A stretch of 64,000 nucleotides of DNA from Tessaracoccus defluvii (GCF_014489575.1 NZ_CP060789.1:868001-932000), one strand, 5' to 3'; shown: positions 20,635-30,017, counted from the first letter of the stretch. A program made the numbers and translations. Notes: generated by a model from the sequence alone, not told the origin.

Positions 20635-21567
20635 TCAGGCGGCCACGGTGTGGCGTGCACGGAGCGTGGCCAGCGCGGCCCGCTCGATCTGGCGCACCCG
20701 CTCCGCCGTGATGCCCCAGTGGCTGCCGATGTCGGCGAGCTTGGCCTGGCGGCCGTCCAGCAGGCCGTAGCGGCGGCGCACCACGTCGCGCGAGCGGTCG
20801 TCCAGGTCGGTCAGCATCTCTTCGAGGCGGCCGCGCTCCTCGGCGTCCAGCACCATCTCGTCCGGGCCGGGGGATGTCTCGCGGGCGATCAGGTCGCCGA
20901 GCGAGGTGTCGCCGTCGGCCTCGACGGGCGCGTCGAGGGAGACGTGGTCGCGGGAGTAGCGCAGCAGGTCGACGACGCGGGACTCCTCGAGGCCCAGCTC
21001 TTCGGCGATCTCGGCCAACTCCGGCTCCCGGCCGAGCTGGCGCTCCAGGTTCCTCCGGGCCGCCGACACCTGGTTGACCTGCTCGGCCACGTGCACGGGC
21101 AGCCGCACGATGCGCCCCTGCTGCGCGATGCCACGGGAGATGGCCTGGCGGACCCACCAGGTGGCGTAGGTGGAGAACTTGAAGCCCTTGGCGTAGTCGA
21201 ACTTCTCGACGGCGCGGATGAGGCCGGTGTTGCCCTCCTGCACGAGGTCGAGCAGCGGCATCTGCGCACGGCCGTACTTGCGGGCGACCGAGACGACGAG
21301 CCGGAGGTTGGCCTGCACGAAGCGCTGCATCGCCCGTTCGCCTTCGTCGACGATGTCGCGCAGCTCCGTGTCCGAGGCCTCGACGCCGGACTCGACGGTG
21401 CCGTCGAGCACGTGGGCCGCGTACAGGCCGGCCTCGATGGCCCTGGCCAGCTCGACCTCCTCGAGGGCGGTCAGCAGCGGGGTCTTGGCGATCGCGTCGA
21501 GGTAGAGACCCACTGAGTCCTTGCCCTCGATGCCTTCGGTGCTTCGGGTACGCGACGTAGTATTCAT
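20635..21567 (-). CDS. sigB: Group 2 sigma-70 factor (SigB/HrdB-like)
   Basis: The 310-residue protein has sigma region 1.2 (SVGLYLDAIAKTPLLT), region 2 ([55 protein letters not shown]), region 3 and region 4 with the helix-turn-helix ADIGSHWGITAERVRQIERAALATLR. It lacks the long N-terminal 1.1-like extension of the divergent primary factor, the pattern of stationary-phase or stress sigma factors in actinobacteria. Region 4.2 reads ITAERVRQIE instead of the usual [10 protein letters not shown], which could shift -35 preference. Confidence 0.9.
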   Translation of the reverse strand: MNTTSRTRSTEGIEGKDSVGLYLDAIAKTPLLTALEEVELARAIEAGLYAAHVLDGTVESGVEASDTELRDIVDEGERAMQRFVQANLRLVVSVARKYGRAQMPLLDLVQEGNTGLIRAVEKFDYAKGFKFSTYATWWVRQAISRGIAQQGRIVRLPVHVAEQVNQVSAARRNLERQLGREPELAEIAEELGLEESRVVDLLRYSRDHVSLDAPVEADGDTSLGDLIARETSPGPDEMVLDAEERGRLEEMLTDLDDRSRDVVRRRYGLLDGRQAKLADIGSHWGITAERVRQIERAALATLRARHTVAA

Positions 21568-21755
21568 TGGTTCAGACCTTTCGCAGTCGTCACCCCATAC
21601 AACGCGCAGCGGCCCCGTGAGGTTCCATCGAGTTGCGCCATGGCCGTGAAATCAGCCCCAGGTCTGATCCGCCGCCCCGGGACCCCGACCGGGGTGGGGG
21701 AGGTCCCCCAGGCCAGGCCACGGCCGCAGGCGGCCGGTCCAGGGAATGGGCCGGT

Positions 21756-21784
21756 TTGAGAGCAGCGTGATTGCGTGCAAGAAT
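21756..21784 (+). promoter_or_regulatory. Promoter of sigA
   Basis: TTGAGA (21756-21761) and AAGAAT (21779-21784) are separated by exactly 17 bases, close to a sigma-70 consensus pair. It lies 70 bases before the GTG start at 21855, within the 287-base spacer to the divergent sigma gene. Confidence 0.55.
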
Positions 21785-21854
21785 GGCGGGGCGCCACCCT
21801 TGACGTTTCCGGGGCGACGCACGCGCAAAAACCATATGGCCGAGAGGATCACCT

Positions 21855-23120
21855 GTGAGCCAGAACGCTGAGGGCGCCGCCAAGGCACCCCGCACCCGAG
21901 CGCCGCGCAAGACGGCTGCCGCGACCGCCACGAAGACGCCCCGCACACGCAAGGCCCCCGCGAAGAAGGAGCCGACGATCGCGGAGGCCTCCACCGGCGA
22001 GGTCGAGGTGCAGTTCAAGCGGGAGGGCGACGACGTCGTCCTCACCGTCGGCGGCAAGAAGCGTTCCCTCGACGAGGTCGACGACACGGAGTTCGTGGAG
22101 GCCGAGGCGGCCCCGCTCGAGAAGGAACTCACCTCCGAGGAGGAGGGCTTCGCGCTCTCTGACTCCGACGACGCCGACGAGCCCGAGCAGCAGGTCGTCT
22201 CCGCCGGTGCCACCGCCGACCCGGTCAAGGACTACCTGAAGCAGATCGGCAAGGTCGCCCTGCTCAACGCCGTGCAGGAGGTCGAGCTTGCCAAGCGGAT
22301 CGAGGCCGGACTCTTCGCGGAGGAGCGCCTCACCTCGACCGAGGTCGTCGTCGCCGCGAAGGATCTCGAGGACTTCGAGTGGATTTCTGCGGATGGTCGG
22401 CGCGCCAAGAACCACCTCCTCGAGGCGAACCTGCGCCTCGTCGTCTCTCTCGCCAAGCGCTACACCGGCCGCGGCATGCTGTTCCTCGACCTGATCCAGG
22501 AGGGCAACCTCGGCCTGATCCGTGCAGTCGAGAAGTTCGACTACACCAAGGGCTACAAGTTCTCCACGTACGCCACGTGGTGGATCAAGCAGGCCATCAC
22601 CCGCGCAATGGCCGACCAGGCCCGCACGATCCGCATCCCCGTGCACATGGTTGAGGTCATCAACAAGCTGGCCCGTGTCCAGCGGCAGATGCTGCAGGAC
22701 CTCGGGCGCGAACCAACGCCCGAGGAGCTCGCGGTCGAGCTGGACATGACGCCCGAGAAGGTCGTCGAGGTCCAGAAGTACGGGCGCGAGCCCATCTCGC
22801 TGCACACCCCGCTGGGTGAGGACGGCGACTCCGAGTTCGGCGACCTGATCGAGGACTCCGAGGCCGTCGTGCCCGCCGACGCCGTCAACTTCACGCTCCT
22901 GCAGGAGCAGCTGAACGACGTGCTCGACACGCTCAGCGAGCGCGAGGCCGGTGTCGTGTCGATGCGCTTCGGGCTGACCGACGGTCAGCCGAAGACCCTC
23001 GACGAGATCGGCAAGGTCTACGGCGTGACCCGCGAGCGGATCCGCCAGATCGAGTCGAAGACGATGTCGAAGCTGCGGCACCCCTCGCGGTCGCAGGTCC
23101 TCCGGGATTATCTGGACTGA
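21855..23120 (+). CDS. sigA: Primary sigma factor SigA/RpoD
   Basis: The essential housekeeping sigma subunit of RNA polymerase. The 421-residue protein starts with a Lys/Ala/Pro-rich tail (residues 1-45), an acidic stretch (about 70-112), then region 1.2 [17 protein letters not shown], region 2 with [20 protein letters not shown] and [20 protein letters not shown], region 3, and region 4 with [20 protein letters not shown], ending SQVLRDYLD. The final codons are GAT TAT CTG GAC, whereas the rest of the gene strongly prefers GAC/TAC/CTC; the last 20 bases also form the left end of an integrated element, which seems to have supplied the new 3' end. RNA polymerase function should be unchanged because the protein is the same. 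Confidence 0.97.
   Translation: MSQNAEGAAKAPRTRAPRKTAAATATKTPRTRKAPAKKEPTIAEASTGEVEVQFKREGDDVVLTVGGKKRSLDEVDDTEFVEAEAAPLEKELTSEEEGFALSDSDDADEPEQQVVSAGATADPVKDYLKQIGKVALLNAVQEVELAKRIEAGLFAEERLTSTEVVVAAKDLEDFEWISADGRRAKNHLLEANLRLVVSLAKRYTGRGMLFLDLIQEGNLGLIRAVEKFDYTKGYKFSTYATWWIKQAITRAMADQARTIRIPVHMVEVINKLARVQRQMLQDLGREPTPEELAVELDMTPEKVVEVQKYGREPISLHTPLGEDGDSEFGDLIEDSEAVVPADAVNFTLLQEQLNDVLDTLSEREAGVVSMRFGLTDGQPKTLDEIGKVYGVTRERIRQIESKTMSKLRHPSRSQVLRDYLD
23101..23120 (+). other. attL: left attachment site, sigA 3' end
   Basis: TCCGGGATTATCTGGACTGA encodes the SigA tail RDYLD and stop. It matches the site at 32430 except at three codon-third positions. The shared TCCGGGA (23101-23107) has the seven-base length typical of a tyrosine-recombinase crossover region. 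Confidence 0.75.
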
Positions 23121-23194
23121 CAGCTTCTCGGCCTATCGGGTCGAACAGCTCTCTGACTAGGGGTTTCGGGTAGATCCCGTGGGTTCTGAGTCAA

Positions 23195-23220
23195 GACTAG
23201 TGCCGCACAGCGTTCTAGTC
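23195..23220. repeat. Inverted repeat and arm-site candidate left of the recombinase
   Basis: GACTAG (23195-23200) and CTAGTC (23215-23220) flank CACAGCGTT (23206-23214). A third GACTAG is at 23155-23160. CACAGCGYT recurs twice at the right end of the element, so it may be a recombinase arm-binding site; the GACTAG pair may be an operator for the integrase promoter. Confidence 0.4.
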
Positions 23221-23232
23221 AAGGATATTTGG

Positions 23233-23238
23233 TATGCT
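23233..23238 (+). promoter_or_regulatory. -10 box of the integrase gene
   Basis: TATGCT lies seven bases before the ATG at 23246, giving a leaderless arrangement. An alternative start at 23234, inside this box, has AAGG upstream. Confidence 0.45.
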
Positions 23239-23245
23239 TTCGGGC

Positions 23246-24162
23246 ATGGCACGAGCTCCGGGACACCCGCAACCCGACCTCCGCGACCTTCTGACCTCGT
23301 GGGAACTGTCGCTGCGCGCTGAGCGGAAATCCCCGCAGACGGTCAAGTCCTATGGCGACGGTGTCCGCGCCTTCCTTGCATGGGCGGAAGCCGCCGAGGT
23401 CACGCCTGAACTCAGTCGCGCCCAGCTGCGCCGCTTCATCGACGCACTCCTCACAGACGGGGCCAGGCCGTCGACTGCTGTTTCGCGCCACCTCGCGGTG
23501 CGTCGCTTCTCGGCCTGGTTGGCCGACGAAGGGGAGATCCCGGTCGACGAGCTGCTCGGCGTCAAGGCGCCCAAGTTGGACAAGCCCGTCATCCAACCCC
23601 TCACCGACGAGCAACTCAAGGCACTCCTCAAGTCGTGCCGCGGAAGCGACCTCCGCGACAAACGCGACGAAGCCATCATCCGACTGATGTACACCACCGG
23701 TATGCGCGCCGGTGAAGTGGTCGCCCTCCGACTCTCCGACCTCAACCTCACCCGGAACCCGCCTGCCGTGATCGTCCGCCGCGGGAAGGGGGCAAGGGCC
23801 GCATCGTCCCACTCGCCCCCGAGGTTGCGCTTGCCATCGACCGTTACCGCCGGACCCGTCGCACGCACCGCCTGGCCGACACCGACGCCCTTTGGCTCGG
23901 CGACCGCGGCAAGGAGTTCTCTTACGACGCCCTGCACAAGACGTTGAAGATGCGCGCCACCGGGGCCGAGATCGAGGGTTTCCACCCTCACCTGCTCCGC
24001 CACACCGCCGCGCATCGCTGGCTCGAACGAGGCGGCTCCGAAGGGGGACTGATGGCCGTCGCGGGATGGAGTTCCCCGGACATGCTGCAGCGATACACCC
24101 GTGCCAGAGCCGAAGAACGCGCCATCACCGAGGCCCAATCTCTCAACCTGGGGGAGCTGTGA
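23246..24162 (+). CDS. Tyrosine recombinase (integrase) of the sigA element; one frameshift
   Basis: A XerC/D-sized recombinase. The N-terminal SAM-like domain reads LLTSWELSLRAERKSPQTVKSYGDGVRAFL; the catalytic domain has TTGMRAGEVVALRLSDL (catalytic Arg), HPHLLRHTAAHRWLERG (His-x-x-Arg) and the terminal MLQRYTRARAEERA with the nucleophilic Tyr. The frame breaks at 23788-23792; adding one G gives RGKGGKGRIVPLAPEVALAI and a product of 305 residues (309 from ATG 23234). All catalytic residues seen are present, so the element may still be mobile. No excisionase gene is obvious beside it. Confidence 0.88.
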
Positions 24163-24710
24163 GCAGGCGTTACCCCCCCGACTTGCCGCCAGGGGAGGTG
24201 GGGTACGGCGAGCCAGCCCGAGCGGCGACTCCCGAAGCGGCGGCGCTGAAGGAGATAGTTGACGGATTCAGCAAGGCGGTTCGTCGGCGCGCAGAGGTGG
24301 CACATGTCTGGTGCGGAAGCTCTGGGTGCAAGCGGGCACTCCTTGTCGTCTATCGCGTCCGTGCTGAGTTCCTCGCGGTGCCAGCGGGAGTACGGATGAC
24401 CCCGGAAGACCGACTCGAACCAGGGGAAGCGCAGGGGTACTGGGGCATGGCCCCGCCGTTCCTGCTAGGTAAGACCTGGGATCTCGTATCGGTGGCCTGC
24501 CGCTGTGGCGCTGGGCCGATGATGATCGATGTGCTTCGACTGGTGTTGACTCTTAACACGAGTGGCGCGCGCGACCTGACACCAAGAATGAACCCGGACG
24601 TCGTGAGGCCGCTCCCGCTCCCGCGGCCGCGGGCGTTGTCGGTGGAGGAGAAGGCCGAGACGCTGGAGAGTTTCGACCACGGTGGTTTTGTAGGCATCGG
24701 AGAGTCGTAA
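24159..24710 (+). CDS. Unknown element protein
   Basis: This 183-residue protein starts with GTG overlapping the integrase stop (GTGA), implying translational coupling. It has Cys pairs (WCGSSGCKRALLVVYRV near residue 48 and VACRCGAGPM near residue 112) that could bind a metal, and a Pro/Arg-rich C-terminus. I do not recognise the family. Confidence 0.55.
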   Translation: MSRRYPPDLPPGEVGYGEPARAATPEAAALKEIVDGFSKAVRRRAEVAHVWCGSSGCKRALLVVYRVRAEFLAVPAGVRMTPEDRLEPGEAQGYWGMAPPFLLGKTWDLVSVACRCGAGPMMIDVLRLVLTLNTSGARDLTPRMNPDVVRPLPLPRPRALSVEEKAETLESFDHGGFVGIGES

Positions 24711-24812
24711 CCGCGTAACGATCCGCTATGCTCATACACAGTTGAATAACGCTTGAGCGGTACGCCACGCTCGGAGATGAGCACCGAGACCGACCCGTAA
24801 GGGGGTCTCGTC

Positions 24813-25127
24813 GTGCCCGCTCAAGATACTTGCGACCGTCGAATGGTTGCATCAATCGCCGCCCATGAAAGTTGGGCGCAAACCTCTGACCGTTCAGCTA
24901 GGACCGCCCCCGCGCGCGCCGCACTGCTGGCGAAGTTCGAGAAGGAAGTCGATCCCGACGGAACTCTCGATCCGATGGAGCGTGCTCGACGCGCGGAGCA
25001 CAAGAAGAAGGCCTATTTCCAGCGGCTCGCGCTGAAGTCCGCAAAGGCGCGGCGCCGCGCAAAGGAGTCTGTCGACGAAGCCGAGCTCGCCGAGAGTGAA
25101 CTCGAGGCAATGGGCGGTGTCGCATGA
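24813..25127 (+). CDS. Conserved small helical protein of actinobacterial mobile elements
   Basis: The 104-residue protein contains AAHESWAQTSDRSARTAPARAA, then FEKEVDPDGTLDPMERARRAEHKKKAYFQRLALKSAKARR, a highly charged helical pattern I associate with small proteins encoded just upstream of replication or DUF3631 genes in actinobacterial phages and plasmids (from memory, not searched). The GTG start at 24813 follows TAAGGGGG; ATG 24843 is an alternative. A TATGCT box lies at about 24727, so an internal promoter may begin the operon here. The role is unknown. Confidence 0.6.
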   Translation: MPAQDTCDRRMVASIAAHESWAQTSDRSARTAPARAALLAKFEKEVDPDGTLDPMERARRAEHKKKAYFQRLALKSAKARRRAKESVDEAELAESELEAMGGVA

Positions 25128-25411
25128 CCCCGGAGAATGAAGAAGGCCGCCCGGCTGGCGAACCGGACGGCACCAATCTTCAGGTGGATGACCTGCTGAA
25201 GAGTCTACGCCACGAGGCCATGGAGCGCCTTGTTAGCGGCGTCGACGGGGCGCTCGCCGTGTGCGTCGTCACGCCGACAGCCTCGACCCGCCGGCGCGTC
25301 TTCCTGACGCTGTCCGCTGCGGACAAGTACGCCACCCGTGCCGCTGAACTGGGGCACCTTGTGCGCGTCTACGTCGTGCGCCTCGATCCGGTGACGGAGG
25401 TGAAGCCGTGA
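25124..25411 (+). CDS. Unknown small element protein
   Basis: The 95-residue protein overlaps both neighbours by four bases. It has a polar N-terminus, a helix LLKSLRHEAMERLVSGVDGA and an alpha/beta C-terminal half (VFLTLSAADKYATRAAELGHLVRVYVVRLD). No family recognised. Confidence 0.5.
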   Translation: MTPENEEGRPAGEPDGTNLQVDDLLKSLRHEAMERLVSGVDGALAVCVVTPTASTRRRVFLTLSAADKYATRAAELGHLVRVYVVRLDPVTEVKP

Positions 25412-25764
25412 GCATCACCGACCTGACCCGGCTGGCCGAGCGTGGCCTCGATCCGCTGGCCGAGGCCCTGGAGCAACACCGCGTGCGGTTCGTGCAGGAG
25501 ATCCTGGCCGCGGCTGTGCCGTCGTTCTGGGAGCGCCGTGCTGAGGCCCTGGAGGCCGCCCGTCCACGTCCTGGAGAGTTCCACGGCAAGGCCACGGCTA
25601 CCGAGCTGAGGGAGCGTGACGAGGCCCTTGCTGAGGCTGCTGCAGCCTGCCGTGAGCACGCGGAAGTTGTTCGTCGCTATCCCGACGTGATCGCGGCCGA
25701 CATGGCCGCGGCTGTGGCTGCGGCAACGTCGACGCCGGCCCCCGGTTTGGGGGTGGCGTCGTGA
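25408..25764 (+). CDS. Unknown Ala-rich helical element protein
   Basis: The 118-residue protein starts at GTG 25408, overlapping the upstream stop, and ends overlapping the DUF3631 gene. It is almost all helix (LAEALEQHRVRFVQEILAAAVPSFWERRAEAL) and may act with the ATPase encoded next. No family recognised. Confidence 0.5.
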   Translation: MSITDLTRLAERGLDPLAEALEQHRVRFVQEILAAAVPSFWERRAEALEAARPRPGEFHGKATATELRERDEALAEAAAACREHAEVVRRYPDVIAADMAAAVAAATSTPAPGLGVAS

Positions 25765-27103
25765 GTACCCTCGACGATGTGCGTGAGTGGCTTGGCCGCT
25801 ACATCCGCACGGTGGCCGACGCGGATCTCGACCTGCTGGCGCTGTGGTGCGCGCACACGCATGTTGCGATGGAGGTTTACAGCTCGCCGCGGCTGCTGAT
25901 CGACTCGCCGATGCCGGGGTCGGGCAAGACAACGTGTCTGGAGCACCTGGCCCGTCTCTGCCTCGATCCGGTGCAGATGGCGGCCGTCTCATCCTCGGCG
26001 CTGCTGGTGCGGCTGCTCCAGAGCGCAGACGGTGAACCGCTGGTGCGAACTCTCCTGATCGACGAGGCCGACCGCACGCTGAGGCCCGACAAGGACGGCG
26101 TGCAAGACCTGATTGCGATCCTGAACTCCGGCTACAAAAGGGGCGCTACCCGGCCGGTCCTGGTGCCGGTCAAGGGGGGCGGCTGGGAGTCGAAGGAGAT
26201 GGCGACCTTCGCGCCGGTGGCGATCGCCGGGAACAACCCGAGCTTGCCCGATGACACCCGCACGCGCACAATCCGCGTGTTGCTGCTGCCCGACCTCGAC
26301 GGCACGGCCGCGGAATCCGACTGGGAGCTCATCGAGGAGGACGCCCAACTTCTCGGTGATCTGCTGGGGAGCTGGGCCGAGAAGAACCGGGAGCTGATCG
26401 CGGGCACTCGCCCCGAGATGCCGGCCGGGGTGATTGGCCGGTTCCGTGAGAAGTGGCAACCGCTGGCCCGTGTCGCTGCTGCCGCCGGCGGCCGCTGGCC
26501 TCAGGTCGTGGTCGACCTGGCGCTAGCCGACGTCGAGCAGGTCCGCGCCGACCGCGAGGACGGAGCGATGACCGAGGCCCCGCACATCTTGTTGTTGCGC
26601 AACCTTCGCGACGTCTGGCCCGAGGGTGAGGACTTCGTGCAGACGGCCGACTTGGTGGAGGCATTGAAGGATCACTTCCCGGACCACTGGGGAGCGTCTG
26701 ACCGGTTCCCGAAGGGGCTTACGATTCAGCGGTTCGGGCGCATGATGTCGCGTTCCTTCGGGGTGAACACGGTGCGCGCCACGGACGGGAATCGGGAACG
26801 CGGATACCTCCTGTCGACTGTCCGGCCGGTCATGGGCCGGTTGGGTATGGGGGTCTCCAACAAACCGGACGAACCGGTCGAAGCGGCCGAACCGGACCGC
26901 GTCCCGTCCGGTTCGGCCGGTCTGGCCGGTTCGTCCGGTTACATAGCGACCCCCCAGGGGGAACCGGTCCCCGTCGAGACACTCCCCATCGCCGGCCCCG
27001 AGATCGGTACGTGTTCGGTGTGCCGTCTGCCGATGGAGATCCTTGACCCGGACAGACCACCCACCCCGCATGTTCGGAGACGACGACCAGGAGGGCCGCG
27101 TGA
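25761..27103 (+). CDS. DUF3631-type replicative ATPase/helicase-like protein; one frameshift
   Basis: An AAA-type ATPase of the DUF3631 family, common in actinobacterial phages and elements and thought to act in replication. Walker A is DSPMPGSGKTTCLEHL near residue 51 and Walker B TLLIDEADRTL near residue 95; VAIAGNNPSLPDDTRTRTI near residue 153 carries the sensor and arginine-finger region. The C-terminus has a CxxC...HPAC zinc motif: CSVC at about residue 418 is in frame, but HPAC needs one extra G at 27050-27051, giving a 447-residue product that ends at 27103, one base into the next start. The middle has an unusual run of repeated 'ccggttc' units near 26870-26945 encoding Glu/Pro-rich linker. 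Confidence 0.75.
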
Positions 27104-27465
27104 TGATCCTCGAGTTCCCAACGAAGACCCCGAGCCTTCCTTCGTCCGAGGGGTGCCCTGCCTGGTGTGTCCGGCGCATCTCGACGTTCGGAATTTCCGA
27201 GCGCGAGGCCGACGAGCCCGACCACTTCCATGCCAGCGAGCCACGCGTCTATGTCGAGCGCGACGACGAGGGCGAGCCGGTGTTCGCCGTGCGGATCTCG
27301 GTTGAAGACTTGCTGATGACGCCGAGGATCCTGTTCCGAACCTGGCAGGCCACCGACTGGGGAGGGTTCGCCGAGTGCGAGGCACTGCTCACCCCGGACG
27401 AGGCCCGGGCGATCGCCCAATATCTCCTTGCCGCTGCTCACGACGCCGCAGGGAGCGTCGCATGA
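27103..27465 (+). CDS. DUF6907-like protein
   Basis: The 120-residue protein starts within the preceding stop (TGATG). It has a short lead, then CPAWCVRRISTFGIS near residue 16 and DHFHASEP, the Cys-Pro-x-Trp-Cys plus His-x-Ser layout of the DUF6907 family, followed by strand-rich sequence ending in the helix LTPDEARAIAQYLLAAA. Such proteins are frequent near WhiB and DUF3631 genes in actinobacterial elements. Biochemical role unknown. Confidence 0.65.
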   Translation: MILEFPTKTPSLPSSEGCPAWCVRRISTFGISEREADEPDHFHASEPRVYVERDDEGEPVFAVRISVEDLLMTPRILFRTWQATDWGGFAECEALLTPDEARAIAQYLLAAAHDAAGSVA

Positions 27466-27743
27466 TGCGCCTCGACCTCGACGCCGAGCAGTCCCTCGGC
27501 CACCTCCAGGAGGTGATCGAGGAGGCCCTCGACGCCGGCCAACGGGTGCCGTGCATCGGCCGGCCGGAATGGACATCCGAGGCCCTCGACGACCGTGCCG
27601 AGGCTGTCGAGGCCTGCCAGTGGTGCCCGGTGCTCACCGCATGTTCGGCGGCCGCCAAGACGATCAAGGCCAGCTCGGGAGTCTGGGGCGGGGTCGACCT
27701 CGAACCCGGCGCCCGCCGAGCCGTAAGGAGGACCGCCGCATGA
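27462..27743 (+). CDS. WhiB-like iron-sulfur regulator 1
   Basis: The 93-residue protein has the Wbl pattern C-x20-C-x2-C-x5-C (PCIGRPEW at residue 27, then CQWCPVLTAC) and the GVWGG turn near residue 72. Wbl proteins bind a 4Fe-4S cluster and usually contact the primary sigma factor. Phage-borne versions such as WhiBTM4 can interfere with host WhiB proteins; that is a precedent, not evidence here. The ATG overlaps the upstream stop. A basic tail (RRAVRRTAA) could touch DNA. Confidence 0.8.
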   Translation: MMRLDLDAEQSLGHLQEVIEEALDAGQRVPCIGRPEWTSEALDDRAEAVEACQWCPVLTACSAAAKTIKASSGVWGGVDLEPGARRAVRRTAA

Positions 27744-27901
27744 GCCGGACCTATCCCGAGTTCACACACTCGACCAACTGCCCTCGACGTCGGCCGCCGC
27801 TGCTGCGGCTGTCCTGGCGACGAGAACCCGAACTGTGGTGCCCCGACTGCGGACGGCATCAACCGCTACCCAAGGAAGGAGCCGGTCATGAAGGGAACTG
27901 A
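27740..27901 (+). CDS. Small zinc-ribbon-like protein
   Basis: The 53-residue protein overlaps its neighbours (ATGA start, 14-base overlap at its end). It is rich in Arg/Pro and ends with CPDCGRHQPLPKEG; with NCPRRRP upstream the cysteines could coordinate one metal ion. Function unknown. Confidence 0.45.
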   Translation: MSRTYPEFTHSTNCPRRRPPLLRLSWRREPELWCPDCGRHQPLPKEGAGHEGN

Positions 27902-28322
27902 AGAGCCGAAGATCGTGAAGGTCACCCGGGAGGCTGCCACGTGGCGTCGCCGGCTCCGACTCACCGAGGCGCAACTCAACGACGCGGTGGAGCTGATCAA
28001 GCTCCAGCATCGCGAACTGGTGACGCTGTGGCTTCAGGGCTGGCTTGCCGATCCGGCCGACTTCGAGTTGCACGTCGGGCTAGACCTGGCCGTTGGTGAC
28101 AACGGCAGAGTCGACTATCAGGCCCTCGAAGCCGCCACCCGTGAGTTACTGCGACGCAAGCCGTACCTTGCTGCTGGCGCTGGCCAGTCGGCTAGAATGA
28201 TGGAGACAGATCACGCCGGGCCCAGCGGGCCGGGAGATCGAGTCAGTCACTCCCCTGCGGGGACCGCACTTTCGGGCCAGAGGCCGAGTGTGAACAGCAA
28301 GACCGCAGGAGACCTGCCATGA
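27888..28322 (+). CDS. Possible phage scaffold-like protein
   Basis: The 144-residue protein has a coiled-coil N-terminal half (TREAATWRRRLRLTEAQLNDAV), then ADPADFELHVGLDLAVGDNGRVDYQALEAATRELLRRKPYLAA. The ADPADF...L..D.G.VD...V..LL...P order resembles small scaffolding-type proteins encoded before capsid genes in actinobacterial prophages, but no capsid gene follows. The last 45 residues are disordered. The start has GGAAGGAG upstream. Low certainty; a different small element protein is quite possible. Confidence 0.4.
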   Translation: MKGTEEPKIVKVTREAATWRRRLRLTEAQLNDAVELIKLQHRELVTLWLQGWLADPADFELHVGLDLAVGDNGRVDYQALEAATRELLRRKPYLAAGAGQSARMMETDHAGPSGPGDRVSHSPAGTALSGQRPSVNSKTAGDLP

Positions 28323-28627
28323 CAAACCAATCAAGCGCGCTGCGCTCCGCCCTCGCTGCATCGCAAGCCGCCCGTCGGCTCGGGCTGCCAGCCGACTCTA
28401 CGGCCGGTGAGATCTTGGCCGAGCTCGACAACCGACTCGCTCACAGTGCCCAGGTGCGCGCCAGCAAGGCACGCGCCGCGTACCGGGCACAGCGGCTCTC
28501 CGCCGAGGAGCGGCTCTATCGGAAGGTGGTTGACGCCACCCAGGCCGGCGGGAACGCCGACTCCGGAACCCCCACGGGGGATCCGCTCTACGACAAGATC
28601 ACCGCCGCGCTCGGGAAGGGATACTGA
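28319..28627 (+). CDS. Unknown small helical element protein
   Basis: The 102-residue protein overlaps the previous stop by four bases and has GCAGGAG upstream. It is helical (LGLPADSTAGEILAELDNRL) with an Arg/Ala-rich middle and ends DPLYDKITAALGKGY. No family recognised. Confidence 0.5.
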   Translation: MTNQSSALRSALAASQAARRLGLPADSTAGEILAELDNRLAHSAQVRASKARAAYRAQRLSAEERLYRKVVDATQAGGNADSGTPTGDPLYDKITAALGKGY

Positions 28628-28628
28628 C

Positions 28629-28835
28629 ATGCCCGTGATGACGATCCACACCGCCACGGTGAAGGACCTGGCCATCGACCGGCCAACCCACGGCGCGGGC
28701 TGGGACACCGAGCAAGTGTTCCTAGGTCCCGGCGACATCGTGCCCAACTGGGTGCCAGCTGACACGATCGCCCACCTACTCGCCAACCGACTCATCATCG
28801 AGCACGCCATCGCCGTCGAGGAGACCAAGAAGTGA
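28629..28835 (+). CDS. Unknown 68-residue element protein
   Basis: It starts three bases after the upstream stop and overlaps the downstream start by four bases. A conserved-looking segment FLGPGDIVPNWVPADTIAHLL is followed by a charged helix. Such short acidic proteins often sit among virion-assembly genes, but nothing here proves that. Confidence 0.5.
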   Translation: MPVMTIHTATVKDLAIDRPTHGAGWDTEQVFLGPGDIVPNWVPADTIAHLLANRLIIEHAIAVEETKK

Positions 28836-29659
28836 ACAACCACATCAATCTTGACCTGAAGTTCGAGGGCCAGCTAGCCAGCCTGGTCGCTATCCTCACG
28901 CAGCGCGGCATCAAGCTCGACGCCGTGACCAAGTGGGAAACCCTGACGCAAGCGCTCCCAATCCACACCCTGCCCCGCCCGGCCGCGGTCGAGAACATCC
29001 TCGACAAGACCCCCGAGGAACTCGCCCACGAGGCCAGGATCCTGGCGGCGGACACCGCGCACAACAGCCTCACCTCAATGCCGCAGGAACTCCAGAGGAT
29101 TCGCGAACAACTCGACGCTGCACTCATGGGTGAGATCCGGGCCAACGCGAACCAGATCCTGACGCAGCTGCGGCCCGCGTTCGACCAGGCGGCTGACGCC
29201 CTCCGTGCAGCTCGTGAGCTCGGGGTCAACCCAACGGACACCATCGAGACCCTGTTCGAGGCAGACAAGCCGGTACGCATGGCCTGGCTCAACGCCCAGA
29301 CCCACGCCAAGACCCTCGACGGCATCCTCCTTGTGCGCCAGGAGCTGAGCGTCACGGCGGGAGTCCCGCCTGTTCCGCTCCGCGATGGCCGTCCCATCGG
29401 GAGCATCAACGACATTCGACACGATGTCGGCAGCGGTGTCGACTGGTCTGCGACGATCACCGACCCGGGCGACGCTGGCCGCCTTGCCCCGTACAACCCC
29501 AAGGCGCCGTGGCAGCGATGGCTGCAGCTGGCACCGAAGCTGAAGCTGGTCGACGTCGAAACCGTCCCGAACGGAAACGACGTCCTCTATCGGGCCAACC
29601 CCGACCTGCTCGCCAAGGTGACCGCCGAAGCGCAGCGCAGGGCCCAGGTGGCGGCCTGA
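28832..29659 (+). CDS. Unknown 275-residue protein, last gene of the rightward operon
   Basis: The product is soluble, with a helical N-terminal two-thirds (QELQRIREQLDAALMGEIRANANQ; ILTQLRPAFDQAADALRAARELG) and a strand-rich end (LKLVDVETVPNGNDVLYRANPDLLAKV). The alternation of long helices and a C-terminal sheet could suit a structural or DNA-packaging-related protein, but no capsid, portal or terminase motif is present. It is the largest orphan of the element and precedes two hairpin terminators. Confidence 0.55.
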   Translation: MNNHINLDLKFEGQLASLVAILTQRGIKLDAVTKWETLTQALPIHTLPRPAAVENILDKTPEELAHEARILAADTAHNSLTSMPQELQRIREQLDAALMGEIRANANQILTQLRPAFDQAADALRAARELGVNPTDTIETLFEADKPVRMAWLNAQTHAKTLDGILLVRQELSVTAGVPPVPLRDGRPIGSINDIRHDVGSGVDWSATITDPGDAGRLAPYNPKAPWQRWLQLAPKLKLVDVETVPNGNDVLYRANPDLLAKVTAEAQRRAQVAA

Positions 29660-29669
29660 CCCCCAAGCC

Positions 29670-29711
29670 GTGACGGTCCGGTCTGCTCCTTCCGGTGGCC
29701 GGGCCGTCACA
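29670..29711 (+). terminator. Terminator of the rightward operon
   Basis: GTGACGG..CCGG pairs with CCGGGCCGTCAC around a pyrimidine-rich loop, starting 10 bases after the last stop codon. Confidence 0.65.
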
Positions 29712-29733
29712 ACCTCGAGCGCATGCTCGAGCC

Positions 29734-29782
29734 GCGGGGGCTCCTCCCTGGTCCATCGCGCAAGCGTTGGAGGAGCCCCCGC
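29734..29782. terminator. 14-bp perfect hairpin
   Basis: GCGGGGGCTCCTCC (29734-29747) pairs with GGAGGAGCCCCCGC (29769-29782) across a 21-base loop. It is symmetric enough to act in either direction. Confidence 0.7.
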
Positions 29783-30017
29783 ACCCAATCCATCGGCGGA
29801 CGTGACGAACCCGCGCGGCTGAATGCCGACCTATGCACAACGAGCCCACCCCCAGAAAATCCCGCTTCACACGCCAGACCGGCCCAGCCTGGCCCCCCTA
29901 GGGCCTCTCTCCCCGAGGTTCTCGACCGGGTCGCGCGCGCGATAGAGCAAACACCCCCACTCCGCAAACTTGGACCTCGCGAGGCACTGTGCACGGCAGC
30001 TGGCCATGTGTGCCGGT

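Noticed and set aside
26865..26945. Possible CRISPR-like array of repeated ccggttc units
   Set aside because: The units are short, irregular and inside the DUF3631 reading frame, encoding a Pro/Glu/Ser linker; there are no spacers and no cas genes.
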